This document shows, piece after piece, positions 1 through 8,677 of a DNA stretch of 64,000 nt. Each line of letters starts with the position of its first letter. Positions within the stretch are counted from its first letter, which is position 1. A program made the position numbers and the translations under genes. This DNA comes from Bradyrhizobium erythrophlei (GTDB lineage Bacteria; Pseudomonadota; Alphaproteobacteria; Rhizobiales; Xanthobacteraceae). The notes under the pieces were generated by a model, which made no database searches, was not told the origin of the DNA, and saw only the letters and a list, made by a program, of their open reading frames with translations. The stretch is taken from positions 4,728,501-4,792,500 of the forward strand of contig NZ_LT670849.1 in assembly GCF_900142985.1 (NCBI RefSeq), read 5' to 3'.

Positions 1-262
1 CGCCTGAGCGCACCTGGGTCAGCATGGCCGCGTCCGACCCGAGCTGGGCGTTCGGAAAAAACTGGATATCAATGCGGTCGTTCGACTGTTGTCGGATTTC
101 GGCGCAGGCTGCCTCCATCGCCTTCGACGAGGGATGGCTGTCGGCAAACTGTCCGCCGACCTTGAGGTTGATTTTGCCTCCTTGTGCGATCGCGGGCGCT
201 GCCCAGATGGCCGCCATGGAGCCGAGCGCGGTATTGCCGAATTGCCTGCGGTTGAGCATCAT
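1..262 (-). CDS. TRAP transporter solute-binding protein (DctP family), N-terminal part
   Basis: The gene starts at 262 (ATG, doubled ATGATG) behind GGGAGGGTAAG and runs off the left edge, so only about 87 N-terminal residues are seen. They hold a Tat-like signal (LNRRQFGNTALGS, then a hydrophobic stretch ending APAIAQG). Next comes the DctP opening, with IDIQFFPNAQLGSDAAMLTQV, typical of periplasmic binding proteins of TRAP dicarboxylate-type transporters. It lies 23 bases downstream of the dehydroquinase gene, on the same strand, so the two are probably cotranscribed. Family assignment is strong. The ligand is unknown; a hydroxy-acid such as quinate or shikimate would fit the neighbour. Confidence 0.8.
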   Translation of the reverse strand, partial: MMLNRRQFGNTALGSMAAIWAAPAIAQGGKINLKVGGQFADSHPSSKAMEAACAEIRQQSNDRIDIQFFPNAQLGSDAAMLTQVRSG

Positions 263-285
263 CTTACCCTCCCTGTTCTTATCGA

Positions 286-735
286 TCAGGCCTTGCCGGC
301 CTTTGCGAGATCCGCGAGCGCGTCGATCGCCAACACGTAGCCGGTAGCCCCGAGGCCCGCGATCACCCCCGTGACGCCATGTGACATCAGCGACTTCTGA
401 TACATGGGCTCGCGCTTGTGGATGTTGGTGATGTGGACCTCGACCTTCGGCCCGTCGAACATCTTCAAGGCATCAAGCAGCGCTATCGAATGGAACGAAA
501 ATCCAGCCGGGTTGATCGCAACGCCGATCCTGGTGCCGCGCGCTTCGTGCAACCAATCGATCAACGCCGCTTCGGAATTCGATTGGCGGAAGTCGACCTC
601 GAGGCCATGCTTCCTTCCTTGCTCGACGCATCTCTTCTTGATGTCTTCGAGTGTGTCGCGTCCGTAGATTTCAGGCTCGCGCACGCCAAGCAGGTTCAGG
701 TTCGGTCCGTTCAGGACCAAAATCGTTCCCGTCAT
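286..735 (-). CDS. aroQ: Type II 3-dehydroquinate dehydratase (AroQ family), divergent active site
   Basis: 149 aa, the normal length for the type II family, which interconverts 3-dehydroquinate and 3-dehydroshikimate. Asn12 (in NGPNLNLL), Tyr24 (EPEIYG), Asn75 (INPAG) and His101 (EVHITN) are in place. Two usual substrate-contact residues are not: the position of family His81 is Phe and that of Arg112 is Tyr. First gene of a minus-strand unit with a TRAP binding protein, which suggests a catabolic role on a quinate- or shikimate-like compound rather than housekeeping aromatic synthesis. Its promoter overlaps a three-copy repeat at 791-847. Confidence 0.85.
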   Translation of the reverse strand: MTGTILVLNGPNLNLLGVREPEIYGRDTLEDIKKRCVEQGRKHGLEVDFRQSNSEAALIDWLHEARGTRIGVAINPAGFSFHSIALLDALKMFDGPKVEVHITNIHKREPMYQKSLMSHGVTGVIAGLGATGYVLAIDALADLAKAGKA

Positions 736-790
736 GAATGTCTCCTCCTGTCCTGCCGGCGGGCAGCGACTTCGTGAGGTCGGGTCTAAT

Positions 791-847
791 CATCTGGTGA
801 AAGTAAAATCAACTGGTGTTTTATAATTTACTAGGTGATATTGCAAC
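791..847. promoter_or_regulatory. Three tandem 19-bp repeats in the divergent aroQ promoter
   Basis: Three copies begin at 791, 810 and 829. GGTG falls at 796, 815 and 834, exactly 19 bases apart. The first two copies share CA-CTGGTG and the third is weaker (TACTAGGTG). The stretch is AT-rich against the local GC-rich background and includes TTATAATTT. On the minus strand TTGCAA and TATAAA lie 15 bases apart, a possible aroQ promoter. Spacing near two helical turns suggests a regulator binding one DNA face. The regulator is not identified. Confidence 0.5.
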
Positions 848-953
848 TAACAATAGGTATCCGAGCGTTGACAGCGCGCGAACTTTCACCGCCAAAGCTT
901 TCGCCCGTGGGGTGCAGACCGCTCACTGATTCAAAGGAAAGGCAGAGATAGAT

Positions 954-1643
954 ATGTCGCTTCTGGGTAAGGCTGCGGTGGCCATGTGGTGGAACATCCG
1001 TCCCGACCAACGCGCGGAGTTCGGCGACTGGCATTCGCATGAACATTTTCCGGAGCGGATGAGCATCCCGGGGTTCCGGCGCGGATCGCGTTGGACGAGC
1101 ACGCTCGATACCGAAGGGTTTTTCGTGCTCTACGAGCTGGAGAAATACGAAGTCCTGACGTCCAAGGGATATCTGGACAAGCTAAACGCGCCGACTCCCT
1201 GGTCGACGAAGATGATGCCGCATCACCTGAATATGGTGCGCAGCCAATGTCGGGTAGCGGCGAGCTTTGGCGGTGGCGTCGCTACGTCGCTGGCGACCAT
1301 CAGGCTTTCGTCCCAATCGGGGAAAGCGGCGCCATTGCACGCAGCGCTCGGTCATCGGCTTCAGGAGTTGGCTTCGAAACCCGGTCTGGTGGGGGCGCAT
1401 CTCTTGATCACCGATACGCCAAAGACAAACTCGCCAACAACCGAGCAGCAGATCCGAGGATCAGACGCAGCTGCCGACTGGATTGTTCTGCTCTCGGGTT
1501 ATGACCCGGAAGTCGTGCAAAAAGTGATTGCGGACGAGTTCTCATCCCAAGCACTGCATCTGTTGGGCGCCCACGAAAAATCCACGATGGGTCGCTACAA
1601 ACTCGCCTTTGCGATGACGCCTGCGGATGTGCCTGCGACATAG
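954..1643 (+). CDS. EthD-like / dimeric alpha-beta barrel protein of unknown function
   Basis: 229 aa, start ATG at 954 behind AAAGGAAAGGCAGAG. No signal peptide. The N-terminal half carries a His-rich motif (WHSHEHFPERM followed by IPGFRRGSRW), typical of ferredoxin-like dimeric barrel proteins that act on small hydrophobic or aromatic molecules. The C-terminal half looks like a second, weaker copy of the same fold. It is divergent from aroQ and shares the repeat-bearing promoter region, so the two may be co-regulated. The catalytic role is unknown; EthD/DUF4286-type families are the nearest match from memory. Confidence 0.6.
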   Translation: MSLLGKAAVAMWWNIRPDQRAEFGDWHSHEHFPERMSIPGFRRGSRWTSTLDTEGFFVLYELEKYEVLTSKGYLDKLNAPTPWSTKMMPHHLNMVRSQCRVAASFGGGVATSLATIRLSSQSGKAAPLHAALGHRLQELASKPGLVGAHLLITDTPKTNSPTTEQQIRGSDAAADWIVLLSGYDPEVVQKVIADEFSSQALHLLGAHEKSTMGRYKLAFAMTPADVPAT

Positions 1644-1891
1644 ATCGCGCAGAAATGCCTTCTCGACTTTCGCGACGTGAATGCCCGCTAATGGCACCGA
1701 ACGGACATGCCGCCATGCCCGAGCTGGGTCTGCTTCCGGGGGTAAATCGGACCTCACAATTGCGAACGCTGACTGCCGGTATTGCTGCTGAGCGGACATC
1801 GCCGAGAAAATATTTCATCGGACCACCCCCAACGCCTTCCGAGCATGGAGTTTACCGCTACACTGCGACAGCCTGATCCCTGAGGGTTGGC

Positions 1892-2875
1892 ATGAAGCGG
1901 CGTGAGTTCATCATGCTTGTCGGCGGCGCGACAGCGGCTTGGCCGGTTACTGTCCGCGCACAGCAGTCGACAATGCCGGTGGTTGGATTTCTTAATGCGG
2001 CCTCGCCACAGGGCTATCCCCGGCCATTGTCGGCGTTCCTCAAAGGTTTGGGCGAAGCCGGTTATGTGGACGGCCGAAACGTTGTTATCCAATACCGTTG
2101 GGCGGAGGGCCACAATGAGCGGCTCCCGGCGATGGCGGCTGATCTGGTTCAAAGCCAGGTGACTGTGATTGCGGCGACCAGCACTCCGGCAGCCCTTGCG
2201 GCGAAGGCCGCGACTTCGAGCATTCCAATCGTCTTTGAAACGGGCGGCGATCCAATTCGACTCGGCCTGGTCGCCGGTCTCAATAGGCCGGGCGGCAACG
2301 TGACCGGCGCGGCTTCATTGGCTGTCGAGGTAACAGCGAAGGGACTGGAATTGCTGCACGAGTTGATCCCCTCGGCGCGCGTCATAGGTCTGCTCATCAA
2401 CCCGAATGAACCTGCTGCCGCCGAGCCCCAAGAAAGGGAGGTTCTGTCGGCGGCTCGCACGTTCGCGTTAGAAGTCCATGTCCTTAATGCTGGAACCGAA
2501 CGCGAGCTTGATTCAATCTTTGCCAAGCTGGTCGCTTTGCAAGCATCCGCTCTTGTGATCAGTGCGGGTGCTTTCTTCAGCAGCCATAGCAAACAACTCG
2601 CGGAACTGGCAGTCCGCCACGCGATTCCTACCATTCATACAGCGCGCGAATTCGCTACGGCCGGGGGTCTGCTGAGTTATGGATCGGACATTACGGACTC
2701 ATATCGCCTCGCCGGAATCTATACGGGGCGAATCCTCAAGGGCGAAAAGCCCGCCGACCTGCCGGTTCAACAGGCAACAAAAGTGGAGCTGATCATAAAT
2801 CTAAAAACCGCTAAAGCGCTTGGAATCTCGGTACCGCTGCCGATACTCGGCCGTGCCGATGAAGTGATTGAATGA
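1892..2875 (+). CDS. ABC transporter substrate-binding protein, ABC_sub_bind (TrpX-like) family
   Basis: 327 aa, starting ATG at 1892. The N-terminus has KRREFIMLVGGATAAWP, a twin-arginine-like export signal cut near VRAQQ. Then follow VVGFLNAASP and the family pattern through to the characteristic C-terminal end ARADEVIE-type (GRADEVIE). Many copies of this family occur in Bradyrhizobium genomes, often without a cognate permease, as here. The IS30 element starts about 20 bases after the stop. The ligand is unknown. The 1644-1891 stretch before it holds no credible gene; it resembles the sequence that commonly precedes this gene family in rhizobia. Confidence 0.8.
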   Translation: MKRREFIMLVGGATAAWPVTVRAQQSTMPVVGFLNAASPQGYPRPLSAFLKGLGEAGYVDGRNVVIQYRWAEGHNERLPAMAADLVQSQVTVIAATSTPAALAAKAATSSIPIVFETGGDPIRLGLVAGLNRPGGNVTGAASLAVEVTAKGLELLHELIPSARVIGLLINPNEPAAAEPQEREVLSAARTFALEVHVLNAGTERELDSIFAKLVALQASALVISAGAFFSSHSKQLAELAVRHAIPTIHTAREFATAGGLLSYGSDITDSYRLAGIYTGRILKGEKPADLPVQQATKVELIINLKTAKALGISVPLPILGRADEVIE

Positions 2876-2895
2876 ATTGCTCGATGTCTGAGTTT

Positions 2896-2925
2896 GGCGG
2901 CGGGTTCAACCGATCGCTGCAACAC
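2896..2925 (+). repeat. IS30 element inverted repeat, left
   Basis: Pairs with 4098-4127 in opposite orientation. The transposase stop codon (2906-2908) is within it. Confidence 0.75.
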
Positions 2926-4072
2926 ATTCTGCGAACTTCTCAGCTGGAGTCTGATAGAGCAAGGTCTTTCGAGGTCTTTCATTGAGCTGCCTTGCGATTG
3001 CGCTGAGCTTGGCCTGGCTATGCACGGATAGATTGGTGCCACGCGGAAGATACTGGCGCAGCAATCTGTTGGTGTTTTCGTTTGACCCGCGCTGCCAGGG
3101 ACAGCGAGGGTCACAGAAGTAGACGTCGACCTCGGTGGCTAATGTCAGGCGCTGATGATCGGCGAGCTCTTTGCCTCTGTCCCAGGTCAGCGACCGGTAA
3201 AGTTCGCTGGGCAGTCGCTGCGATTGCTTGATGAGCGCCGAGACGACGCTTTCGGTGTCCTTGTTCGCAACCTTGACCAGCATCACGTAGCGCGAATGGC
3301 GCTCGACAAGTGTTGCGACATAGCTGTTCCTCGATCCGCCGATCAGGTCGCCTTCCCAGTGGCCTGGGACCGCACGATCTTCAACAGATGCTGGTCGTTC
3401 TCTGATGGATACGGCATCCTTGATCTGGCCGAGCCCGTTCCGTTTCAGGCTGGCGTACCTGGAACGGCGGATCGTGCGTTTTGCTCTCAGGTGCTCAAGC
3501 AACTCTTTTTTCAACACGCCGCGCGCCTGAATGAACAGGCTGCGATAGATCGTTTCGTGTGACACTTGCTTTTGTGGCTCCTCCGGATATGTGCGCTTGA
3601 GCCAGCCAGCTATTTGTTCCGGCGACCATTGTCGCCGCAGCCCGATTGATACTGTTCGCCTCAAGAACGGGTGGCAAGCCAGCTTGCAAAGCTTGGGGCG
3701 CCGCGCCCGATCCCACGCGGCCTGATCTGATCCAGCAGCCCGGTAGCGGTCCGTTCCTCCGTTGCGGTTGACTTCGCGACTGACGGTCGATGCCGATCGT
3801 CCCAAGTGGCGCGCGATCGATCGCAACGAGCGGCGCATGCTGAGCCACCGAGAAATCTCCTCTCGTTCAGAAAGACTGAGCGCCCGTTTGCCACGGCGCC
3901 GATCTGGTGGACGAATGCCACCGGTTGGCGAAATCACTGAAAAGACTGACGAAGAATCCCGGTCAAATCGACGTCCGATCGAACTCATCGGCTCGCCAGC
4001 CTGCCACCGATCCCAGATCTCAGACCGCAAAGCCGCAGAATAATGGATGCGAGGTCGCCGCTTCATGTTCAC
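2906..4072 (-). CDS. IS30-family transposase
   Basis: 388 aa, intact. An N-terminal helix-turn-helix region (LSEREEISRWLS, then SIARHLGRSASTVSREV) recognises DNA. The C-terminal DDE domain has GHWEGDLIGG (first Asp), LTWDRGKE (second Asp) and PWQRGSNENTN (Glu), the IS30 arrangement. Length is typical for the family. No frameshift, so the element may still be active. Confidence 0.93.
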   Translation of the reverse strand: MNMKRRPRIHYSAALRSEIWDRWQAGEPMSSIGRRFDRDSSSVFSVISPTGGIRPPDRRRGKRALSLSEREEISRWLSMRRSLRSIARHLGRSASTVSREVNRNGGTDRYRAAGSDQAAWDRARRPKLCKLACHPFLRRTVSIGLRRQWSPEQIAGWLKRTYPEEPQKQVSHETIYRSLFIQARGVLKKELLEHLRAKRTIRRSRYASLKRNGLGQIKDAVSIRERPASVEDRAVPGHWEGDLIGGSRNSYVATLVERHSRYVMLVKVANKDTESVVSALIKQSQRLPSELYRSLTWDRGKELADHQRLTLATEVDVYFCDPRCPWQRGSNENTNRLLRQYLPRGTNLSVHSQAKLSAIARQLNERPRKTLLYQTPAEKFAECVAAIG

Positions 4073-4097
4073 ACTCCATCTTTGCTAAAAGACTAGA

Positions 4098-4127
4098 GTG
4101 TTGCGCCGACCGGTTGAGCCCTCCGCA
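4098..4127 (-). repeat. IS30 element inverted repeat, right
   Basis: Reverse complement matches 2896-2925 at about 25 of 30 positions. It lies just upstream of the transposase start. Confidence 0.75.
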
Positions 4128-4204
4128 CTTTTCCGACATGCCTGATCTAGCCGATGATGTCGGCTATTGGGGGCGAAGCGGACAAGTCGCGGCCAACTTT
4201 CGGA

Positions 4205-4780
4205 TTATGGATTTTCGGTCCACCATTTGGGCCATCTGACCTTGTGAGGTGTGCGAGTGGCCTTCACGACGATTCGCTGATCGGTGAGACTGAGTGGCCG
4301 GGAGAGGCGGGCCAACGCTGCCTCGACGAGCCACGGTTCGAGGGCCATTCGTGCAGTCTCGCGGTAGGGATCGAGTTTCCTCGCCATTCGCAGCGGCTCA
4401 AGCGCAGGTGTGACGCTTCCGGGCGCCACACACACGTGCACGATCGCGCTGATCCGAGACTGGCCTGCGCCTCGGCGCTCCCTGGCTTCCTCGATCACGG
4501 CTAGGGATGCACGGGCTGCGGCATCGTCGCCTTCTAGCCCGCGTTTTGTGAGCTGGAGAAGGAAGGCCTCGGCTGCCGTCACCCGGCGCTCGGCTCCGTC
4601 CTCGCGGATTTTCACTGTCTGGCCTAGAACGGCCTCATAAGGCGCTTGGCGATGACGCCCGCGGGGACGACCGGTCGGATTGCCGCTCTGGCCCTTTGCA
4701 AAACGCCTCGCTCTTGGCGGCTTGCGATATCCAACGTCTCCTTGCTCGGAATTGTCTGGCAAACCGTCCTCCGACATCAT
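4205..4780 (-). CDS. DUF5681 domain protein (mobile-element associated)
   Basis: 191 aa. The N-terminus has the DUF5681 signature, GYRKPP followed by RRFAKGQSGNPTGRPRG; the rest is charged, without membrane segments. DUF5681 proteins usually sit beside phage-like methyltransferase and terminase genes; their function is not known. The start ATG (4780) overlaps the stop of the next upstream gene as ATGA, implying translational coupling. The IS30 element begins about 77 bases beyond its stop, where a terminase or similar gene might be expected. Confidence 0.75.
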   Translation of the reverse strand: MMSEDGLPDNSEQGDVGYRKPPRARRFAKGQSGNPTGRPRGRHRQAPYEAVLGQTVKIREDGAERRVTAAEAFLLQLTKRGLEGDDAAARASLAVIEEARERRGAGQSRISAIVHVCVAPGSVTPALEPLRMARKLDPYRETARMALEPWLVEAALARLSRPLSLTDQRIVVKATRTPHKVRWPKWWTENP

Positions 4781-5340
4781 GTCTCCCGTGGCCAGCGCAG
4801 ACTGTCCCGATCGCGCGTGCAGCGGCGTATCTCATCACGTTCGCTGTCGGTCAGGCGATCACCGCCTCGCCTGCGGCGCAGAGCCGTCTGAACTGCCCAA
4901 GGCTCAAGCAGAAGCTGCGCCCGATCGGCGCCAATGTCCGCGCGCGCTGGGTCGAGCGCGGCGATCCCGAGAAGCAGGAGAGCGTCATCCGCGTTGTCGG
5001 GATCGGGCGAGATGTGATGTGTGATCGGGCGTGGCGAAGCTTTCGGCGTCTGCTTCGCCAGCCAGGCCTCGCGCTTCATGATCCATTTCAGAACTTCGCG
5101 CTGGGCCATGCGTTTGCCTGCCAGCGCATCGCGATAGGTCCGCTGCTGTAGCGCTTCCTCCATCGTTATCTCCCGCGTGGCGCCGCGGTCAGCTACGGTG
5201 ATGGTCTTTTCTACCAAAACCTCGAACGCGGAGGATTTTGGAACATGAGACGAGGTTGGGCGTCCTTTGAGATTGCCGCTGCGGCCCTTCGGGAACCAGC
5301 CCGGGTTCGGTGCGGCACGGGAGCGGGACTTATCGCTCAT
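4777..5340 (-). CDS. DUF5681 domain protein, second copy
   Basis: 187 aa. The N-terminus has GWFPKGRSGNLKGRP, a variant DUF5681 signature. C-terminal parts of this and the downstream copy share the pattern LLLEPWAV / ALEPWLV, so the pair looks like an old duplication. Start and stop both overlap neighbours by ATGA (5337-5340 and 4777-4780). Function unknown. Confidence 0.7.
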   Translation of the reverse strand: MSDKSRSRAAPNPGWFPKGRSGNLKGRPTSSHVPKSSAFEVLVEKTITVADRGATREITMEEALQQRTYRDALAGKRMAQREVLKWIMKREAWLAKQTPKASPRPITHHISPDPDNADDALLLLGIAALDPARADIGADRAQLLLEPWAVQTALRRRRGGDRLTDSERDEIRRCTRDRDSLRWPRET

Positions 5341-6662
5341 GACGCCGGCTCCTCAAGACGCGGCTCGAGACCCGTCCGCGCTGACCAGCGTTCGATCGCC
5401 ACATCGACGTAGGCCGGATCGATATCGAGCCCGCGGAAGCGCCGTCCGGTCCTTTCGGCTGCCATGAGCGTGGTTCCGGAACCCAGAAAGAGGTCCAGCA
5501 CAAGATCGCCGTGCCGGGTTACATCCTGGATGGCGTCGGCGACCAGTCCCGTCGGCTTGACCGTCGGATGCAAGGCCAAATCCTCTCGTCGGCTCCCTCG
5601 CATGGAATTTACCGAAGCATAGTCCCAGACATTGGTGCGGTTGCGGCCATGCTTACCGAGTTCGACCATGTTGAGATGGGGCGCCGTTCCTACCCGGTAG
5701 ACAAAGACGAGTTCATGCTTGGACCGGTACAACGATCCCATCCCAGCGTTGGACTTGTTCCAGATGCACAAGTTTAAAAGCCCACCATAGACCGTGCGGC
5801 CAACTGCCGAGACGTCGTCCATGTGGCGCCAGTCCATGCAGACGAAGTGGACCGCGCCATCGCGCGAGAAGCGTGCAGCTGCGCTCAGCGTGTCAGTAAG
5901 GAAGGAACGGAACTCCGCCCCGCTCATCTCACCCGAGGCCATCGCAAACTCGCGATGGCTTCCGGCGGACACCGCATGCCCCCCAATCCGGACATTGTAG
6001 GGAGGATCGAGGAAAGCCGCATCGACACGCGCCCCATCGCCGATGACCCGCCGCAGAAATTCGTCATCGCGACCGTCGCCACATCCCACCCGGTGATTTC
6101 CGAGAATCCAGATATCGCCTGGCTTCGTTCGTGGCGTTGCAGGAACCGGTGGGATAACTTCGTCATCGGGATCGGCGGCCGACGAGAGAATGACATCGAT
6201 CTCGCCCGTCGAAAAGCCGGTCAGCGTGGGATCAATATCGATTTCAATCGAAGCGAGTTCGCCCAGTTCCAGCTGCAGGATTTCCAGATCCCAGCCGGCA
6301 TTGAGCGCAATCTTATTATCGGCGATCCGAAGCGCTCGCTTCTGGGTGTCTGAGAGTCCCGGCAGGATGATGGTTGGAACCTCAGTAAGCCCCAACGCCC
6401 GCGCGGCCTGAAGCCTGCCATGGCCGGCGATGATATGGCCGTCGGGATCAGCAAGGATCGGATTGGTAAACCCGAACGCTTCGATTGATGCTTTGATCTG
6501 ATCGATCTGGCGCTTCGGATGGGTACGGGCGTTACGTGGATCGGGAACGAGGTCGCCGACTGCGCGGTAGCTGATAGCCAGCCGCGACGCGAGTGCAATT
6601 GAGGGTGTGTTTTTCATAATCGAGATTGCGGGGTGAGAAACTAAGTTTTTCTTACCGTGCAC
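5337..6662 (-). CDS. ParB-domain DNA methyltransferase (beta-class N6-adenine/N4-cytosine type)
   Basis: 441 aa from a GTG at 6662; an internal ATG at 6617 is an equally possible start. Residues about 30-150 form a ParB/sulfiredoxin-like domain (NARTHPKRQIDQI, then IIAGHGRLQAARALG). The catalytic half has AAFLDPPYNV (motif IV) before LDLFLGSGTTLMAAE (motif I, SAM binding), the circularly permuted beta-class order. This fusion is common in prophages and integrative elements, usually as an orphan methylase without a restriction partner, and none is seen here. First gene of a coupled three-gene unit. Confidence 0.88.
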   Translation of the reverse strand: MHGKKNLVSHPAISIMKNTPSIALASRLAISYRAVGDLVPDPRNARTHPKRQIDQIKASIEAFGFTNPILADPDGHIIAGHGRLQAARALGLTEVPTIILPGLSDTQKRALRIADNKIALNAGWDLEILQLELGELASIEIDIDPTLTGFSTGEIDVILSSAADPDDEVIPPVPATPRTKPGDIWILGNHRVGCGDGRDDEFLRRVIGDGARVDAAFLDPPYNVRIGGHAVSAGSHREFAMASGEMSGAEFRSFLTDTLSAAARFSRDGAVHFVCMDWRHMDDVSAVGRTVYGGLLNLCIWNKSNAGMGSLYRSKHELVFVYRVGTAPHLNMVELGKHGRNRTNVWDYASVNSMRGSRREDLALHPTVKPTGLVADAIQDVTRHGDLVLDLFLGSGTTLMAAERTGRRFRGLDIDPAYVDVAIERWSARTGLEPRLEEPAS

Positions 6663-7158
6663 CTCACAACCTTGCGAGAGCAGCGCTAACGGCTAGCCGA
6701 ATCCAGCAGATGTTAGTTTTTACAAAAGGAGCACGCCGAAATAGCCAACGAGCGTGTCGTTTTGTTTCCGGCTGATGGTGATGCTTGAGCGGTGCGGTGC
6801 CTGGCAGGTGCTTGGCGAGACGAGGCAGTGCAATACGTGAGGCCAAGCCATTTGCGCGATTCGTCCTGGATTGTCACCTGTTACGACGTGGCAAATGTCT
6901 GATATCGCCGATCTCAAGCCCTGTTCTCGCGCTTGAATTACCTGTTTTGCGGAATAACAGGAAACTGCTTGGGCGCCCCTGTAACCGATTTGAATCTCGG
7001 TTGATTTTCTCGCGACTGGCGGCTCAGGACCCCCCGAAAGCCTGTTTTAGGCCGAAAATTCCAAAAAATTCCCTGTTCTTGAGGTGGAGACGGGTTTCGC
7101 TAGACTGCATCCGCCACCACCCAAATCAAAGACTTCCGGCCCTGCGCGGAAATCCAGT
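6663..7158. other. Gene-poor stretch with rhizobial-type palindromes
   Basis: Only short, unconvincing ORFs occur here. CCTGTTTTGCGGAATAACAGG near 6941 is an inverted repeat (CCTGTT/AACAGG), and similar CCTGTT words recur around 7043 and 7072. The stretch may be the edge of the methyltransferase element, but no attachment site or tRNA was recognised. Confidence 0.4.
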
Positions 7159-7566
7159 TCAAGCCAGCGCGATTGCATCGATCGCGACCAGCACGCCCGG
7201 AATGTCGGCGCCGAAACGTGCCATCGCCCGGGCCGGCTTCGCGTCGGGAAAGAACTCCGCATAGGCTTCGTTCATTTCCTTGTAGAGATCGCTGCGGGCC
7301 AGCAGCACGGTGATCTTCACCACGCGATCGAGCGAACTTCCGGCGGCCCTGAGAATTGTTTCGACATTGCGCAGCGCCTGCCGCGTCTGCTCCTGCATCG
7401 TGCTGCCCACAATCTCGGTCGGCGCGCCGCCCGGCTTGACGGGGATTTGTCCCGACACAAACACAAAGCCGTTGGCAATGACGGCGTGCGAGTACGGCGA
7501 ATGCGGCGCCGGGTAGCCCGGGACCTCGACGTGGCGGATCGCACGCGGAATTTCAGATTCTGCCAC
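7159..7566 (-). CDS. RidA (YjgF/YER057c/UK114) family protein
   Basis: 135 aa with start GTG at 7566, chosen because AGGAGGAGCAG lies just before it; a longer reading to 7719 adds Arg-rich residues that do not belong to the family. Contains PYSHAVIANGFVFVSGQIP and the C-terminal PARAM(A)RFGADIPGVLVAIDAI. RidA proteins deaminate reactive enamine/imine intermediates or act as related hydrolases in catabolic clusters. It is divergent from a Liv-type importer, suggesting that the imported compound passes through an enamine step. Confidence 0.85.
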   Translation of the reverse strand: MAESEIPRAIRHVEVPGYPAPHSPYSHAVIANGFVFVSGQIPVKPGGAPTEIVGSTMQEQTRQALRNVETILRAAGSSLDRVVKITVLLARSDLYKEMNEAYAEFFPDAKPARAMARFGADIPGVLVAIDAIALA

Positions 7567-7816
7567 CCTGCTCCTCCTGGAGTAGAACAAATGCGCAGGC
7601 ACTATCGCATATTCGGTGGCCCGCCTCACCATGGGCGCAGGAAAAACGGGCTTCGCGTTGCGGCAAGACTGTCGTTTTAGGGTCCGACGGCAATCATTTC
7701 CCGCTCGCCGCCGGGTCACGAAATGCTACTCTTGGCGCGGTTGTTGCTAGGACGCTCACGGGGCGAACGGTGGTCGCAGCCGGGTTTTGCTGGGCCGCCC
7801 TTGATCGTGGTTGGCC

Positions 7817-8677
7817 ATGAAAGACACGGTACTTCTGCTGGCGATGAACGGGCTGATCTGGGGGCTGATCATTGCCCTGATCGCGCTCGGGCTGTCGGTC
7901 ATCTTCGGCCTGCTCGATATCATCAACATCGCGCATGGCGACTTCTTCATGGTCGGTACCGTGCTCGCCTGGTTCAGCCTGTCGGCGACGGGCGATTTCT
8001 GGATTGGCTTCATCGTTGCCCCCCTGATCGGCTTTCTCCTCGGCGCTGTCATTCAGCGCCTCGTCATCCAGCCGATCCACGGTTCGGCGGCGCTATCGAT
8101 CGTGGCGACGTTCGGCCTCTCGCTCATCCTTCAGGAGGTCGTGCGGATGACCTTTGGCGCGACGCCGCGCCGGATATTGGCGCCGATCCAGGGCACCGTT
8201 TCGTTGTTTGGCGTCGACTACGAAATCTATCGCCTGTTCGCCGCCGCAGTAGCCATGGCGGCGCTCGCCGGCTTCTTCCTGTTTCTGCAACATACGAGGC
8301 TTGGAATCTGGATGCGAGCCGTGCGCCACGATCGCGAGACGGCGATTGCGATGGGTATCCCGGCCGGGCGCGTCTACGTCATGACCTTCGGCATCGGCTT
8401 CGCGCTTGCGGCATTTGGCGGGGCGGTCGCGTCTCCGATTACCACGGTCGATTTTCGCGGTGGCGTCGACGTGCTGCCGTTTTGCTTCATGGCGGTCATC
8501 ATCGGAGGGCTCGGCAACCTGCCGGGAACGGTGGCGGCCGCGGTTCTGTTGGCGTTCATTGAGGGGCTCATCCAGAGCATGGCGAGTCCTACGATTGCGC
8601 GAATTTCTTCGCTGGTACTGATGAGCGTGGTGTTGCTGCTGCGGCCGCAGGGCCTGTTCAAGGGTTTTGTGAAATGA
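7817..8677 (+). CDS. livH: Branched-chain amino acid-type ABC permease LivH
   Basis: 286 aa from ATG 7817 (a TTG six bases earlier is less likely). Several hydrophobic membrane helices and the LivH hallmark LLDIINIAHGDFFMVG; ends LLLRPQGLFKGF. First gene of a compact livHMGF-binding protein operon; its stop overlaps the livM start as ATGA. HAAT-family importers of this kind carry amino acids, aromatic acids, amides or urea. The ligand is not evident. Confidence 0.88.
   Translation: MKDTVLLLAMNGLIWGLIIALIALGLSVIFGLLDIINIAHGDFFMVGTVLAWFSLSATGDFWIGFIVAPLIGFLLGAVIQRLVIQPIHGSAALSIVATFGLSLILQEVVRMTFGATPRRILAPIQGTVSLFGVDYEIYRLFAAAVAMAALAGFFLFLQHTRLGIWMRAVRHDRETAIAMGIPAGRVYVMTFGIGFALAAFGGAVASPITTVDFRGGVDVLPFCFMAVIIGGLGNLPGTVAAAVLLAFIEGLIQSMASPTIARISSLVLMSVVLLLRPQGLFKGFVK

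Larger units (their letters stand above)
2896..4127 (-). mobile_element. IS30-family insertion sequence, complete, about 1.23 kb
   Basis: Terminal inverted repeats lie at 2896-2925 and 4098-4127. Comparing one with the reverse complement of the other gives about 25 of 30 matching positions, sharing CAACCG and GCAACAC. The single transposase ORF fills the interior and its stop lies inside the left repeat, usual for IS30 elements. No 2-3 bp target duplication could be set with confidence. The element separates the ABC_sub_bind gene from the DUF5681/methyltransferase module. Confidence 0.85.

Noticed and set aside
1655..1876. ORF of 73 aa before the ABC_sub_bind gene
   Set aside because: No ribosome site and no recognisable pattern; the DNA looks like the repeated leader of that gene family.
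6663..7158. Possible tRNA or attachment site at the edge of the methylase module
   Set aside because: No cloverleaf or direct repeat pair could be found by eye.
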